Below, piece by piece: positions 7,145-16,073 of a DNA stretch of 54,795 nt (within the stretch, counting starts at the first letter, position 1; each line of letters starts with the position of its first letter). The stretch is from an uncultured Acetobacteraceae bacterium. GTDB taxonomy: Bacteria; Pseudomonadota; Alphaproteobacteria; Acetobacterales; Acetobacteraceae. The stretch lies in contig CAIVPZ010000002.1 in NCBI GenBank assembly GCA_903907955.1, positions 1-54,795 on the forward strand, read 5' to 3'. Position numbers and translations under genes: made by a program. The notes under the pieces were generated by a model. It searched no databases and was not told where the DNA came from. It saw only the letters and a program-made list of their open reading frames with translations.

Positions 7145-8089
7145 TTACGCGCCCCCGCCGAACCGCATCACCGGGATGCCGAGCGCCCTGGCCTTGTCGG
7201 CCAGGTTTTCGCTGATGCCGGAACCGGGGAAGACGATGACCCCGATCGGCAAGGTCTCCAGCAGCTTGTCGTTGCGCTTGAACGGGGCCGCCTTGGCGTG
7301 GCGCGTCCAGTCGGGCTTGAAGACGACCTGCTGCACCTTGCGGCTGTCGGCCCAGCAGGCGGCGATGCGCTCGGCGCCGCGGGGGCTGCCGCCGTGCAGC
7401 AGCACCATGTCGGGATGCTTGACCCGCACGCGGTCGAGCGTGGCCCAGATGCGGTCGGTGTCGTTGCAGTCGATGCCGCCGGCGAAGGCGATGCGCGGAC
7501 CGGCGGGCAGCAGCACCTCGGTCTCGGCGCGGCGGCGGGCGGCGAGGAAGTCGCGGCTGTCGATCAGCGCCGCGGTCATGTGCCGGTGGTTCACCATCGA
7601 GCCGGCATGCGGGCGCCAGGCCGAACCGGTGCGGGCCTCGAACAGATCGGCGGCCTGGTCGCGCAGGAGTTCGAAGGCGTCGCGGCGTTCCAGCAGGCGC
7701 ATGCCCTCGGCGATCAGGCGTTCGAGTTCCACCGATCTGACCTCGGAGCCGTCCTGTTCCTGCTGCGCCCGGCGCTGGCGGTCCTCGTTGTCGTCGAGGT
7801 CGCGCTGCACGCGGTCGGCTTTGCGGTGGAAGACGTTGACCACCGACCACAGCAGGTCGGGCAGGTCCGGCTCCAGCCGCGTGTCGGCCAGCACGCCGCC
7901 CAGCACGTCGAACACGTCGGTGAGCGCGTGGCCGAGATCGTCGCCGTCGGGCAGGGGGCGGGGGTCGGGCTCGTCCTCGTGCGGACGCCAGCCCTGCATC
8001 CGCACCTCGTCGAGGACGCGGGCGGTCTGGGAGGCGTGGTGCACGGGCTCGGCGTCGTCGGTCGGATAGGTATGGGAGATAAATGTCAT
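7145..8089 (-). CDS. DUF2493 (YspA/SLOG-like) domain protein
   Basis: 314 aa. The C-terminal 120 residues carry the DUF2493 core: RIAFAGGIDCNDTDRIWATL, MVLLHGGSPRGAERIAA and IGVIVFPGSG. This is a Rossmann-like fold of the SLOG group, proposed to bind nucleotides or nucleotide-derived ligands. The N-terminal half is helical, with an Arg/Glu-rich segment around residues 90-130. The start at 8089 has GAGG nearby; the longer reading frame upstream is ignored because its composition is atypical. It is a standard backbone gene of alphaproteobacterial plasmids, beside toprim and parB-like genes. Confidence 0.85.
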   Translation of the reverse strand: MTFISHTYPTDDAEPVHHASQTARVLDEVRMQGWRPHEDEPDPRPLPDGDDLGHALTDVFDVLGGVLADTRLEPDLPDLLWSVVNVFHRKADRVQRDLDDNEDRQRRAQQEQDGSEVRSVELERLIAEGMRLLERRDAFELLRDQAADLFEARTGSAWRPHAGSMVNHRHMTAALIDSRDFLAARRRAETEVLLPAGPRIAFAGGIDCNDTDRIWATLDRVRVKHPDMVLLHGGSPRGAERIAACWADSRKVQQVVFKPDWTRHAKAAPFKRNDKLLETLPIGVIVFPGSGISENLADKARALGIPVMRFGGGA

Positions 8090-8159
8090 GGCGGATGTCC
8101 TCGTTGGGATGACCGCTCCGGTGCGGCCTTCGCGGGGAGCGCACAGGCCGGGAGCGGGG

Positions 8160-8315
8160 CAGGGGGGCACCGCCCGCATTCCGTTTCCGCTCGGGGGAAC
8201 GGGAACATGCGGGCGGGGAACGGCAGGCCGCGCCCTGTTTTGTTTCGCGATGCAAAGGCGCCGCGCCTGGGCGGCGCCGGCGGAAAACAGGGTGCGGGCT
8301 GCCGTTGCCCCCCTG
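8160..8315. repeat. nested imperfect inverted repeat in the leader of the DUF2493 gene
   Basis: Three nested stems fold this 156-bp non-coding stretch: CAGGGGGGCA / TGCCCCCCTG (8160-8169 with 8306-8315), a 23-bp stem with 21 matches (8219-8241 with 8284-8306), and GGCGCCGC / GCGGCGCC (8258-8265 with 8272-8279). It lies 70-226 bp upstream of the DUF2493 start in a 331-bp gap with no gene. It could be a structured leader, a small RNA or a remnant of a mobile element. Confidence 0.6.
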
Positions 8316-8420
8316 ACCCGGTTCCGGCGTGATCCCCGCCCGGAAGGTCGCGCCGGAGCGGTCCTTCCCGGACGATGGGACAGCCCTGACGGTTTTTTCT
8401 GCCCGGTGCCGGGCGTGGCC

Positions 8421-9458
8421 TCACCCGCTGCCGGACATGGGTGACGGGACCAGGCAGGCGGCATCGTCGGGCACGAGTTGCGCTTCCAGCTTTGCCCGCA
8501 GGGCGCCGGTGCCGAGGCGGCGCAGATCGGCGTTGAAATCGTTGGTGGCGGGAATGAGTACAAACGACGCGAGCCCGGCCGCGCTCGCCCGCTCGGTCAG
8601 GCGTCGCGCCGCCGCGCGGCCGGCGGCGTCATTGTCGCGCACGATGTAGAGGCGGCGCAGACCCGGCGGGAAGGACAGGGCGGCGAGGTGGTTGGCCGAC
8701 AGCGCCGCGATCGCCGGCAGGGCCGGCAAAGCCTGCCGGAGCGCCAGCATCGTCTCGATGCCTTCGCCGGCGGCGAGCACGTCGCGGGCGCGGCCGAACC
8801 GCACGCCGTTGCCGAGCAGGTGGCCCAGGGCACGCCGCGGCGTGGCGACCGGCGCCTTGCCGCCGCCGTCGCGGGCCAGCCAGGTGCGCTGGATGCCGGT
8901 GACCGTACCGGCGTCATCGGTGACGGCGGCGATCAGCGCCGGCCAGACCTGGCGCGGCGCGAGGGGCTCGGGCCGGTACCAGCAGGACGGGTGAAAGCGG
9001 AGCGCGGGCAGATCGCCGGCCGGGGCGATGCCGCGGGCGCGCAGATAAGCCTCGGCCAGGGTGCCAGCGATCGGCCTTGCGTGCGCCCATAGCCGGGCGG
9101 CAGCATTGGGCGAGCCGCCGGGCGCGGCCTGCCGGAGCGGGGGCGCCGGACGCGGCAGGCGCAGGAAGGCGCGGGCCTCGTCCAGCGTGGGCGCGAGGCC
9201 GGCGCAGCCGCGGTTGAGGCGGATCAGGTCGAGCAGATCGCCATGCTGGTCCGTCGCGGAATCGGTCCAGTGACCGGCGGCGCCTCGGCTGGAGGCGGGG
9301 CCGGTGAGACACACATACAGGCTGCGGCCGGGCGTGTTGCGGACATCGCCGACCAGCCAGTAGCGGCCCTGGCGGCGGCCGTTGGAGAGAAAATGGCGGC
9401 ACACCGCCTCGGCATCCTGTGCGAGGCGGGCGGCCAGCGCCGCGGCTGGGCTGGTCAT
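8421..9458 (-). CDS. Toprim-domain primase-like protein
   Basis: 345 aa. The N-terminal region resembles the CHC2-less primase-like part of plasmid Toprim proteins (CRHFLSNGRRQGRYWLVGDV...GDLLDLIRL). The Toprim fold follows, with the catalytic Glu in VLAAGEGIETMLAL and the acidic DxD-like pair in LYIVRDNDAAGRAAARRL. Such proteins prime or process plasmid DNA, and in this gene order are typical of mobile-element backbones. The ATG at 9458 is preceded by GGAG; it follows the ParB-like gene by 86 bp in the same direction. Confidence 0.85.
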   Translation of the reverse strand: MTSPAAALAARLAQDAEAVCRHFLSNGRRQGRYWLVGDVRNTPGRSLYVCLTGPASSRGAAGHWTDSATDQHGDLLDLIRLNRGCAGLAPTLDEARAFLRLPRPAPPLRQAAPGGSPNAAARLWAHARPIAGTLAEAYLRARGIAPAGDLPALRFHPSCWYRPEPLAPRQVWPALIAAVTDDAGTVTGIQRTWLARDGGGKAPVATPRRALGHLLGNGVRFGRARDVLAAGEGIETMLALRQALPALPAIAALSANHLAALSFPPGLRRLYIVRDNDAAGRAAARRLTERASAAGLASFVLIPATNDFNADLRRLGTGALRAKLEAQLVPDDAACLVPSPMSGSG

Positions 9459-9544
9459 GGGGAAGGCTCCGGATCGGGCGTGAAAACAGCGGGGCAGGGC
9501 AGGGGACCCGGCGCGGCGGTGCCGCCACGCCGGGTCCCGCGCCG

Positions 9545-11581
9545 TCAGGCGGCGACCATCTCCATCGCCGCCTCGGCGGGGGCGCTGTCCTCCGGCGCCG
9601 GCGCGGTGATCACCGGAGTCCGCAGCGCCTCGGGCAGCCAGCCGGTGCCGGCGAGCAGTTGCGCCGCCGCCTCGGCCATCTCCGGCTTCTTCAGGCCGGC
9701 GAGCGGTGCCGCGGCGGCGTCGCCCCTGGCCTCGCGCACCGCTTCGAGGATGCGCGCCTTGGTCACCCGGCCGAGATAGGTGTCGACCGTCGGGGTCCAG
9801 CCGGCGGCGGCCATGTCGAGACCGGTCGCGCCGGCCAGGACATCGGCATGGGCGAGCGCCCGCGGCCGGCGGTCGTACGGGGTCATCACCGCGTTGACGG
9901 TCAGGCCGGCGCAATGGGCGAACAGCGCGTGCCGGCTGTCGTGGTCGAGCGCCTGCAAGGCTGGCCACAGGTGCTCGGCGGTCTCCGGCAGTTGCTGCGC
10001 CCAGGCTTCGTGGCGGGCATCGAGGGCGCGGGCGGCGGCGCTGTCGTTCAGCCCCGGCGCCTGGGCGGCGAAGCCGGACGAGCGGACGGTGATCTCCAGA
10101 CAGGTGTCGCCCGCCGCCCGGTAGAACAGGGGCAGGCACATCGCATGCAGCACCGCGAGGTGGGCGGTGTCCCAGTCATCGGCCAGGGCGTTGCGCAGGG
10201 CCAGCGTGCGATGGGCGGTCAGTTCGGTCAGCAGCCGGTCGGGCAGGGGTTTGATGCCCTCGTCCTCCTCGGGCAGGTCGGCCAGTTCGGCGCTGACCGA
10301 GGGGCCGGCATGAGTCGCCGCCGCTGCTGCCCGGGTCGGGAGGGGCGCCGGCGCTTGGGCCGTTTCCGTTGGTGCATCGGCCTCGGCTTCTTCGGCCGGC
10401 GCCGGGGGTTCGTCCTCGGGGCGGACATAGCCGCGCTCGACCTGCAGCTGGCCGTTCGGGGCGACGCTGAGGAAGGCGCCGGCGATCGCCGTCTCCTCCG
10501 GCGTGAAGCGCGGCGGCTTCGTCTCGAAGGCGGCCAGCGCTTCCTCGAGTTCGGCGAATTTGGCATCGACCTCGTCGGGCAGGTCGTCCAGCCCGTCGTG
10601 TTCCTCGGAGAGGGCGTCGTATTCGGCCTGCAGGGCGGCGAGCGCCGCCTGTTCGTCTTCGGTCAGGGTCGTGCTGCCCTGGATGAGCCGCAGGCCGGAG
10701 CGGTAGCCGTACGGCAGGGTCTCGACCGCCTCGACCCATTTCCAGCCTTCGGCGTGTAGCGCGGCGGCCTCCTGGGCGAGCCGGTCGGCGACCAGGCGGT
10801 CGAGCAGCGCCGGGTCCTGCAACCAGCCGCCACCGTCCTGCTCGAACAGGTCGCGCAGCACCGCGCCGCCGGCGGCCTCGTAGGCGGCGACGCCGACGAA
10901 GACGGCGCGCTTGTTGCCGGCATGCACCGCGCCCTCGGTGAGCAGCCGCTTGATCTGGGCGGGCGAGGCCGGGGTCCAGCTGCGGGAGACCGACTCCCAC
11001 ACCTGTTCCTGCCTTGCATGGTCGTCGGAGATGGCGAAGCCCATCAGCTGGTCGAGCGTCATCGCGCCCTCGGCGTAGATTTCAAGCAGGCGGGGCGAGA
11101 CGGCGGCCAGCTTCAGGCGCTGGCGGACCACGGCGGCGGTGACGGCGAAGGCGGCGGCGATCTCCTCCTCGCCGCGGCCCTTCTCGCGCAGGGTCTGGAA
11201 GGCGCGGAACTGGTCGAGGGGATGGAGCGCCTCGCGGTCGGTGTTCTCGGCGAGGCTGTCCTCCTCGGCGATGCCGTCGGTGCGGATGATGCAGGGCACC
11301 GGGGCGGTCTTGTTCATGCGCTTCTGCGCGACCAGCAGTTCCAGCGCGCGGAAGCGCCTTCCGCCGACCGGCACCTCGAACAGGCCGGTCTCCTGGCCGT
11401 CGGCGTCCAGCACCGGGCGGACGGTCAGGCTTTGCAGCAGCGAGTGGCGGACGATGCTCTCGGCCAGCGCCTCGACCGACACGCCGGCCTTGACCCGGCG
11501 GACATTGGCCTGTGACAGGGTGAGTTTGTTGAAGGGAATGTCCTGCGACCGGCTCAGCACGATCTTGGGGGAAGCAGCCAT
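9545..11581 (-). CDS. large ParB/RepB-family partition-like protein
   Basis: 678 aa, more than twice a classical ParB. The N-terminal ParB nuclease-like domain is clear (residues about 15-130: IPFNKLTLSQANVRR, VPVGGRRFRALELL, AENTDREALHPLDQFRAF), followed by a helix-turn-helix linker (FAVTAAVVRQRLKLAAVSPRLLEI). The middle has an acidic coiled coil (DEQAALAALQAEYDALSEEHD) and an Ala/Pro-rich linker, then a C-terminal domain of unknown function. Long ParB-like proteins of this type occur with Toprim and DUF2493 genes on alphaproteobacterial plasmids. No ParA is adjacent; the nearest ParA-like protein is at 2.6 kb. Confidence 0.85.
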   Translation of the reverse strand: MAASPKIVLSRSQDIPFNKLTLSQANVRRVKAGVSVEALAESIVRHSLLQSLTVRPVLDADGQETGLFEVPVGGRRFRALELLVAQKRMNKTAPVPCIIRTDGIAEEDSLAENTDREALHPLDQFRAFQTLREKGRGEEEIAAAFAVTAAVVRQRLKLAAVSPRLLEIYAEGAMTLDQLMGFAISDDHARQEQVWESVSRSWTPASPAQIKRLLTEGAVHAGNKRAVFVGVAAYEAAGGAVLRDLFEQDGGGWLQDPALLDRLVADRLAQEAAALHAEGWKWVEAVETLPYGYRSGLRLIQGSTTLTEDEQAALAALQAEYDALSEEHDGLDDLPDEVDAKFAELEEALAAFETKPPRFTPEETAIAGAFLSVAPNGQLQVERGYVRPEDEPPAPAEEAEADAPTETAQAPAPLPTRAAAAATHAGPSVSAELADLPEEDEGIKPLPDRLLTELTAHRTLALRNALADDWDTAHLAVLHAMCLPLFYRAAGDTCLEITVRSSGFAAQAPGLNDSAAARALDARHEAWAQQLPETAEHLWPALQALDHDSRHALFAHCAGLTVNAVMTPYDRRPRALAHADVLAGATGLDMAAAGWTPTVDTYLGRVTKARILEAVREARGDAAAAPLAGLKKPEMAEAAAQLLAGTGWLPEALRTPVITAPAPEDSAPAEAAMEMVAA

Positions 11582-11995
11582 CTCGGGGTCTCCGCGACGG
11601 GCCGGTTGGGAGAGGATCTCTCAACCCCTGACACGTCACGAAATCCCACTCGGCCCTTTCACTCTCAGCCGAGCGGACGGCCATCCGCCGCTCTGGGTGG
11701 GGAGCAGCTGTTCACGGCCACCTCCGGAACGGGGCGATCTCCGCACCGGCCACGTCCATCTTCACATCGGAGCTTTGCTGTGCGAACCTCTAATCTGCAG
11801 AGCCTACCTAAGGCTCGAAGGCAGGCGAGGCATCTGATGATTGTCAGAATCAGGTTGACGTCAATTCCTGCTGACCTTCGGCGACTCCCCCGCACAGCAC
11901 TTTTGCATGACGTTCCGCTAATCGCCGGTCATAAGACAGGACAATGGGCATGTTACAATTTATATATAGATCCTTAATAGAAAGGCGCCATCGCC
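11582..11995. other. intergenic region; left edge of a low-GC insert
   Basis: A 414-bp stretch without a gene. The first part is GC-rich leader of the ParB-like gene. From about 11790 the base composition drops sharply, ending in AATTTATATATAGATCC at about 11957-11973, which probably belongs to the promoter of the Roco gene. No flanking repeat or insertion sequence could be identified. Confidence 0.5.
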
Positions 11996-14584
11996 GTGGA
12001 TGAAGATCACGATAGAGACCAAGCCGAACATTACCGTATGGCTGCTTATTGGATAGCAAAGGCCGCGCGAGATGGAATGGGAGGACTCGACCTTACGAAT
12101 CACCGTCTGGCTTCCCTTCCGCCCGGCATTGGTGAGGCTGCGCCGCTTCAAAAGCTTATTTTGGACAGAAATCGTTTAACTACCATCCCGCCAGATATTG
12201 GGAAATTAAAGAATTTGTACTATTTGTCCATTCAGGACAATCCTTTGATTGATATTCCAAAAGAGCTAGGACATATTTCAGATGCATGCGCTATTTTGCT
12301 CGACACTCGTTATCTGCCAAAGACTATGACGGCCGCCTATAGAGCTGGCATACCTAATTTCTTGGCGTACTTGCGTAGCTTATCCGACGCAGAACCAAAC
12401 TTTGAAGCAAAGATTATCTTTGTCGGCGACGGAAATGCCGGGAAGACCACATGTCTTGAACGTCTGGCCACCGGCCTCTTCAGAGAACGCAACACTACTC
12501 ATGGAATTGAAGTTCGCCAAATTTCCTTGCCTCGCAAAATAAAATCTCAAGAAATCTCTTTGCTACATGACGACACATCAGCGTCTCACGAGATGATATT
12601 CAATTGTTGGGATTTCGGCGGCCAAGATATATACAGAGTTACCCATCAGTGTTATTACAGTCAAGATGCTATTTATCTCCTTCTGTGGAATCCCCGCGAC
12701 AAAGCGCGGCGCCAAGGTTTGGAAGATTGGCTTGAAAACATAAGACTTCGGGTGGGAGTAGCCGCCCGGGTAGTTATTATAGCGACCCACGCCGACGAAG
12801 ACAGGCGTGGATACCGCGTGGATTACGATGGATTACTCAACGAGTACTCTTCAATTATTGTTGGATTTCTCGAAATTGATAGCAAGACCGGCTTAGGTTT
12901 TGATGGCCTAATTAACACAATCACCGATGAGGCTGCCCGCCTTCCTCACGTGGGCGATCTTGTGAATAGACAGTGGCGCTTTTTGCGCGACGATTTGTTG
13001 CAGCACAAGCCGCACATCTCATTCGACGACTTCATCAGGGTATGCTCGCGTCATAAGGTACGAGAGGAAGAGAGGGAACCGTTCCTCATGTGGCTTCACG
13101 CTATTGGGCGTGTGTTATTTTTTCACGACGATTTGTACCTTCGGAATCTTATTATTACGGAGCCAGAATGGCTCACCAAAGCAATGGGCTGCCTTGTTGC
13201 CGACCGGAACACCCTTGAACGTCGAGGTGAGTTGCCTCACAATGATTTGCCGAGAATCTGGGTCTGCGATGAATCGTTGCACGGCAGATCACACCTCACA
13301 TCCTATCGCCGCGAACACCTGCCGTATTTGCTAAGATTAACGGAGCGGTTTGATATAACTTACAAAATTCCCTATAAGGAACATCTTAGCCTCGTAGGAG
13401 AGTTAGTTCCAGAGGCAGTTCCAGAGAACCTTCCGTGGAGATCGAGGTCCGACCCGGTTGGCGGTAACGTATTGAGTCTTGTTTGTAAGTTACCGACAGT
13501 TCTCCCGGGTCTAATGCCGCGATTAATTGTTCGGACTCACCGGTTTACAACTGGACTGCACTGGACTCGCGGCGTGTATTTGGAACAAAATGCTCAAAGA
13601 GATTCTGCAGTATTGGAGCTAGTTAAGCCTCTTGAGCTTCACCTTACTGTCAGGTCAGAAGAATCTCCGACGAATATGTTTGATGTTTTGCGAGAGCACA
13701 TCGAAGCGGTTATCAAATACCACTATAAAGATATCGATCCGCTGTTTCTCATTCCTTGCCGAACAATTGACGCAGGCTCGTTCTGCGACGGTACTTTCAT
13801 GCTCCGCAATCTAGAAAAGGCACGGGCTAAGCGTATCACCAAAATTTCCTGCCAATCGTGTTTCCAGGAGATGAATGTAGACGAGCTTTTCACCGGCTTC
13901 AAGACGTCAGAAAATGATATACTCCAAGCGATTCGTAATATTGAGGAGAAAATCGGCGTTGCTGCGGGACAAGCAATAATAATGCGTGACCTTTTGCGTC
14001 ATATTTCAGAAATTCATGAACAAGTCGACTGTCCTCGTTTGTTTAGAATGGAGGCAATTGATGTCTCCAAGTGGAATCCAAAAAACTGGCTAGATCAGAA
14101 ATATAAGCTGACTCTTTATTGTGAACACCCTGAATGCGAACACCCATGTGAAGAGGCGTCATATGTTATCGAGAATGCCAGGGCGTGGCTAAAGGATGTA
14201 AAGCCGTACATCGGATATGTTGGAAAAGCAATTAGATATGGTGTGCCAATTTTGGCGGCAGGGATGGGGGTAATGCTTGGCAATGCGTTGACAATTTCCG
14301 AGCGTAGTGAGATAGATCTCGCGAAAACTTTTAGCGGCTTGTCTTCAAAAGGAAAAAAAGATAAAGAGGACAAGGATTATGTCCCTCCTCCCACAGGCAA
14401 CGAGCGACTCGATGGCGCTGCATTCTTTGAATTTCGGCATATGTTGTTGCGACTTACCGCCGATAAGTATCCGAAGTTTGGTGGCCTTCGGCGGGTAAGA
14501 GACACTATGGGTCGATACCTTTGGGTTTGCCCGCGCCATGACGAGGAATTCTATAACCCCCCATTGCCAACAATCGGCCAATAA
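11996..14584 (+). CDS. LRR-Roco (Roc-COR) GTPase
   Basis: 862 aa. Residues 28-92 form three leucine-rich repeats (LDLTNHRLASLPPGI, LILDRNRLTTIPPDI, LSIQDNPLIDIPKEL). A Ras-like Roc domain follows: P-loop GDGNAGKT 144-151, G3 DFGGQ 206-210, G4 THAD 264-267; then a COR dimerisation region to about 480. The C-terminal half has Cys pairs (CQSC; CEHPECEHPCEE), a hydrophobic segment at about 738-766 and a Lys/Asp linker. Roco proteins are dimeric GTPases with nucleotide-dependent conformations. GC content and codon use are far lower than in the neighbours, and the gene runs against them, so it is recently acquired. GTG start with AAAGG upstream. Function unknown; a sensor or defence role is speculation. 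Confidence 0.9.
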   Translation: MDEDHDRDQAEHYRMAAYWIAKAARDGMGGLDLTNHRLASLPPGIGEAAPLQKLILDRNRLTTIPPDIGKLKNLYYLSIQDNPLIDIPKELGHISDACAILLDTRYLPKTMTAAYRAGIPNFLAYLRSLSDAEPNFEAKIIFVGDGNAGKTTCLERLATGLFRERNTTHGIEVRQISLPRKIKSQEISLLHDDTSASHEMIFNCWDFGGQDIYRVTHQCYYSQDAIYLLLWNPRDKARRQGLEDWLENIRLRVGVAARVVIIATHADEDRRGYRVDYDGLLNEYSSIIVGFLEIDSKTGLGFDGLINTITDEAARLPHVGDLVNRQWRFLRDDLLQHKPHISFDDFIRVCSRHKVREEEREPFLMWLHAIGRVLFFHDDLYLRNLIITEPEWLTKAMGCLVADRNTLERRGELPHNDLPRIWVCDESLHGRSHLTSYRREHLPYLLRLTERFDITYKIPYKEHLSLVGELVPEAVPENLPWRSRSDPVGGNVLSLVCKLPTVLPGLMPRLIVRTHRFTTGLHWTRGVYLEQNAQRDSAVLELVKPLELHLTVRSEESPTNMFDVLREHIEAVIKYHYKDIDPLFLIPCRTIDAGSFCDGTFMLRNLEKARAKRITKISCQSCFQEMNVDELFTGFKTSENDILQAIRNIEEKIGVAAGQAIIMRDLLRHISEIHEQVDCPRLFRMEAIDVSKWNPKNWLDQKYKLTLYCEHPECEHPCEEASYVIENARAWLKDVKPYIGYVGKAIRYGVPILAAGMGVMLGNALTISERSEIDLAKTFSGLSSKGKKDKEDKDYVPPPTGNERLDGAAFFEFRHMLLRLTADKYPKFGGLRRVRDTMGRYLWVCPRHDEEFYNPPLPTIGQ

Positions 14585-14936
14585 GAGGATTGCAATATCA
14601 ATCGTGCATGTTTAAATGTTTGTAGGCCAACGTGATCAAGTTGATTAACCGTCATTGCAATGTCATGTCCTGGCCGCGTGAAGTTTGTGGCAGATTTGGG
14701 TCAATTATTTTTGTAAGAATTTTTGCGTCGCGCTGGCTGCATGTTGTTATATGTCCTTTTTGGGCGACTTACGAAATTTGCTTGCGTCGGCGGCCACGTG
14801 ACGGGATTCACGTCGACCTTCCCAACCCAATCAGTCGTGTGTGGCCATCCATACTATCAGCGGGCCCACAGCGGACAATAGGTCCAGACCGGTTAACCTG
14901 CTCCGAACCTATTTCTACGCCTTCTCCCCGTCGCCC
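14585..14936. other. intergenic; right edge of the low-GC insert
   Basis: 352 bp without a supported gene. Base composition stays low to about 14760 and then returns to the high-GC background, marking the right boundary of the insert carrying the Roco gene. No direct repeat matching the left boundary was seen. Confidence 0.5.
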
Positions 14937-16073
14937 TCACCGATACGCAATCACCTCCCCAAACGGCGCAGCAGCCGCCCCGGTGCTGACCCACAGCACC
15001 GGGTAGTTCGGCGCCGGGCCGAACTCGCTGCCATAGAGGTCGGTCAGGTAGACGGCGCAGACCGGCTGGATGTCCGACCGGGCGATCCAGTCGAACACCG
15101 GCCGGAACGCTGTGCCGCCGCCGCCATGGGGGGTGAGACGGATCGGGTCGCCCGGTTCATAGGTCTCGGTGCCCGCAACGGCCTCGTCACAGTAGACGAT
15201 ATGGATCGCCTCCGGCGCCGCCTCGTCCAGGATGGCGGTGATTTCGGCGGCGAAGGCGGCCAGCGTCGCCGCGTCGATGCTGCCGCTGGTGTCGACGCCG
15301 ATCACCACCGGGCCGAGGCGCTCGCTGCGCAGCGAGGGCAGGTAGAGACCGCTGGCGATGTGGCGCCGGTTGGGCGGGGTCCAGGCGTAGTCGGAGCGGG
15401 CGGCAGCGGAGAGATAGCGGCGCAGCACGTCGCGCCAGTCGAGCCGGGGTGCCACCTGCTCGCGGATCGCGCGGGCGGTGTCGGCGGCGCCGATTCCCAT
15501 GGCTTTGGCGGTCGCCTCGGCCTGGGCGGTGGCGATCGACCAGGTTTCCTCCTGGCGGGCGAGGTCGGCGGTGGAGGGCGCGCCGGGGCCGGGCTGGCCG
15601 GCATCGTCGCCGCCGGGCGGCGGGTCGGTGACGTCGCCCATGCCGCCGGGATCGTCGCTGCCATTGCCGCCGGTGTCGTGGGGGAGGCGGTCGTAGATTT
15701 GCTCGGCCGACATGCCGGCATAGGCGGGATCGAGCAGCATGCCCTCCGGCATCTCGAAGTCGGCGGCGGCGAGCAGCGGGTTGATGGCGTGATCGCAGGC
15801 GATGTTCCAGCGCCGCGGGTCGCGCCCCTCGCGCCGGGTGTGGTGCAGGGCGGCGCAGTGCATGGTCTCGTGCGCGATCAGGGTGCGCAGCGCGCCGCGC
15901 GACAGGGTGGAAACGAAGTCGGGGTTGTAGCGGATGGTCACGCCGTCGGTCTGCATGGTGGGGATCGAGGCATCCTCGACCGGGGCGAGGCGCAGCGACA
16001 GCACGCCCCAGAACGGCGCGCCGACGAGCAGCGCCGCGCGGGATTTGGCGAACAGGTCGGAGGCCGTGCTCAT
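14937..16073 (-). CDS. VWA-like protein with metallopeptidase-like N-terminus (DUF2201)
   Basis: 378 aa. The N-terminal half has a zinc-protease-like HExxH (LIAHETMHC, about residues 65-73) in the DUF2201 putative metallopeptidase domain, then an acidic Gly/Pro-rich linker. The C-terminal VWA-like domain has a MIDAS-type DTSGS (GVDTSGSID). The start at 16073 overlaps the DUF3150 stop (ATGA). It forms an operon with DUF3150 and a MoxR-type ATPase; MoxR/VWA pairs act as ATP-driven chaperones that insert metals or remodel complexes. The substrate here is unknown. The paired HExxH and MIDAS suggest the protein itself is an effector. Confidence 0.82.
   Translation of the reverse strand: MSTASDLFAKSRAALLVGAPFWGVLSLRLAPVEDASIPTMQTDGVTIRYNPDFVSTLSRGALRTLIAHETMHCAALHHTRREGRDPRRWNIACDHAINPLLAAADFEMPEGMLLDPAYAGMSAEQIYDRLPHDTGGNGSDDPGGMGDVTDPPPGGDDAGQPGPGAPSTADLARQEETWSIATAQAEATAKAMGIGAADTARAIREQVAPRLDWRDVLRRYLSAAARSDYAWTPPNRRHIASGLYLPSLRSERLGPVVIGVDTSGSIDAATLAAFAAEITAILDEAAPEAIHIVYCDEAVAGTETYEPGDPIRLTPHGGGGTAFRPVFDWIARSDIQPVCAVYLTDLYGSEFGPAPNYPVLWVSTGAAAAPFGEVIAYR

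Noticed and set aside
5981-8332. 783-codon plus-strand open frame
   Set aside because: It lies opposite Doc, AbrB and DUF2493 genes that have clear motifs. The product has the composition of an antisense GC-rich frame; only the DUF736-like relic near 6215 is meaningful.
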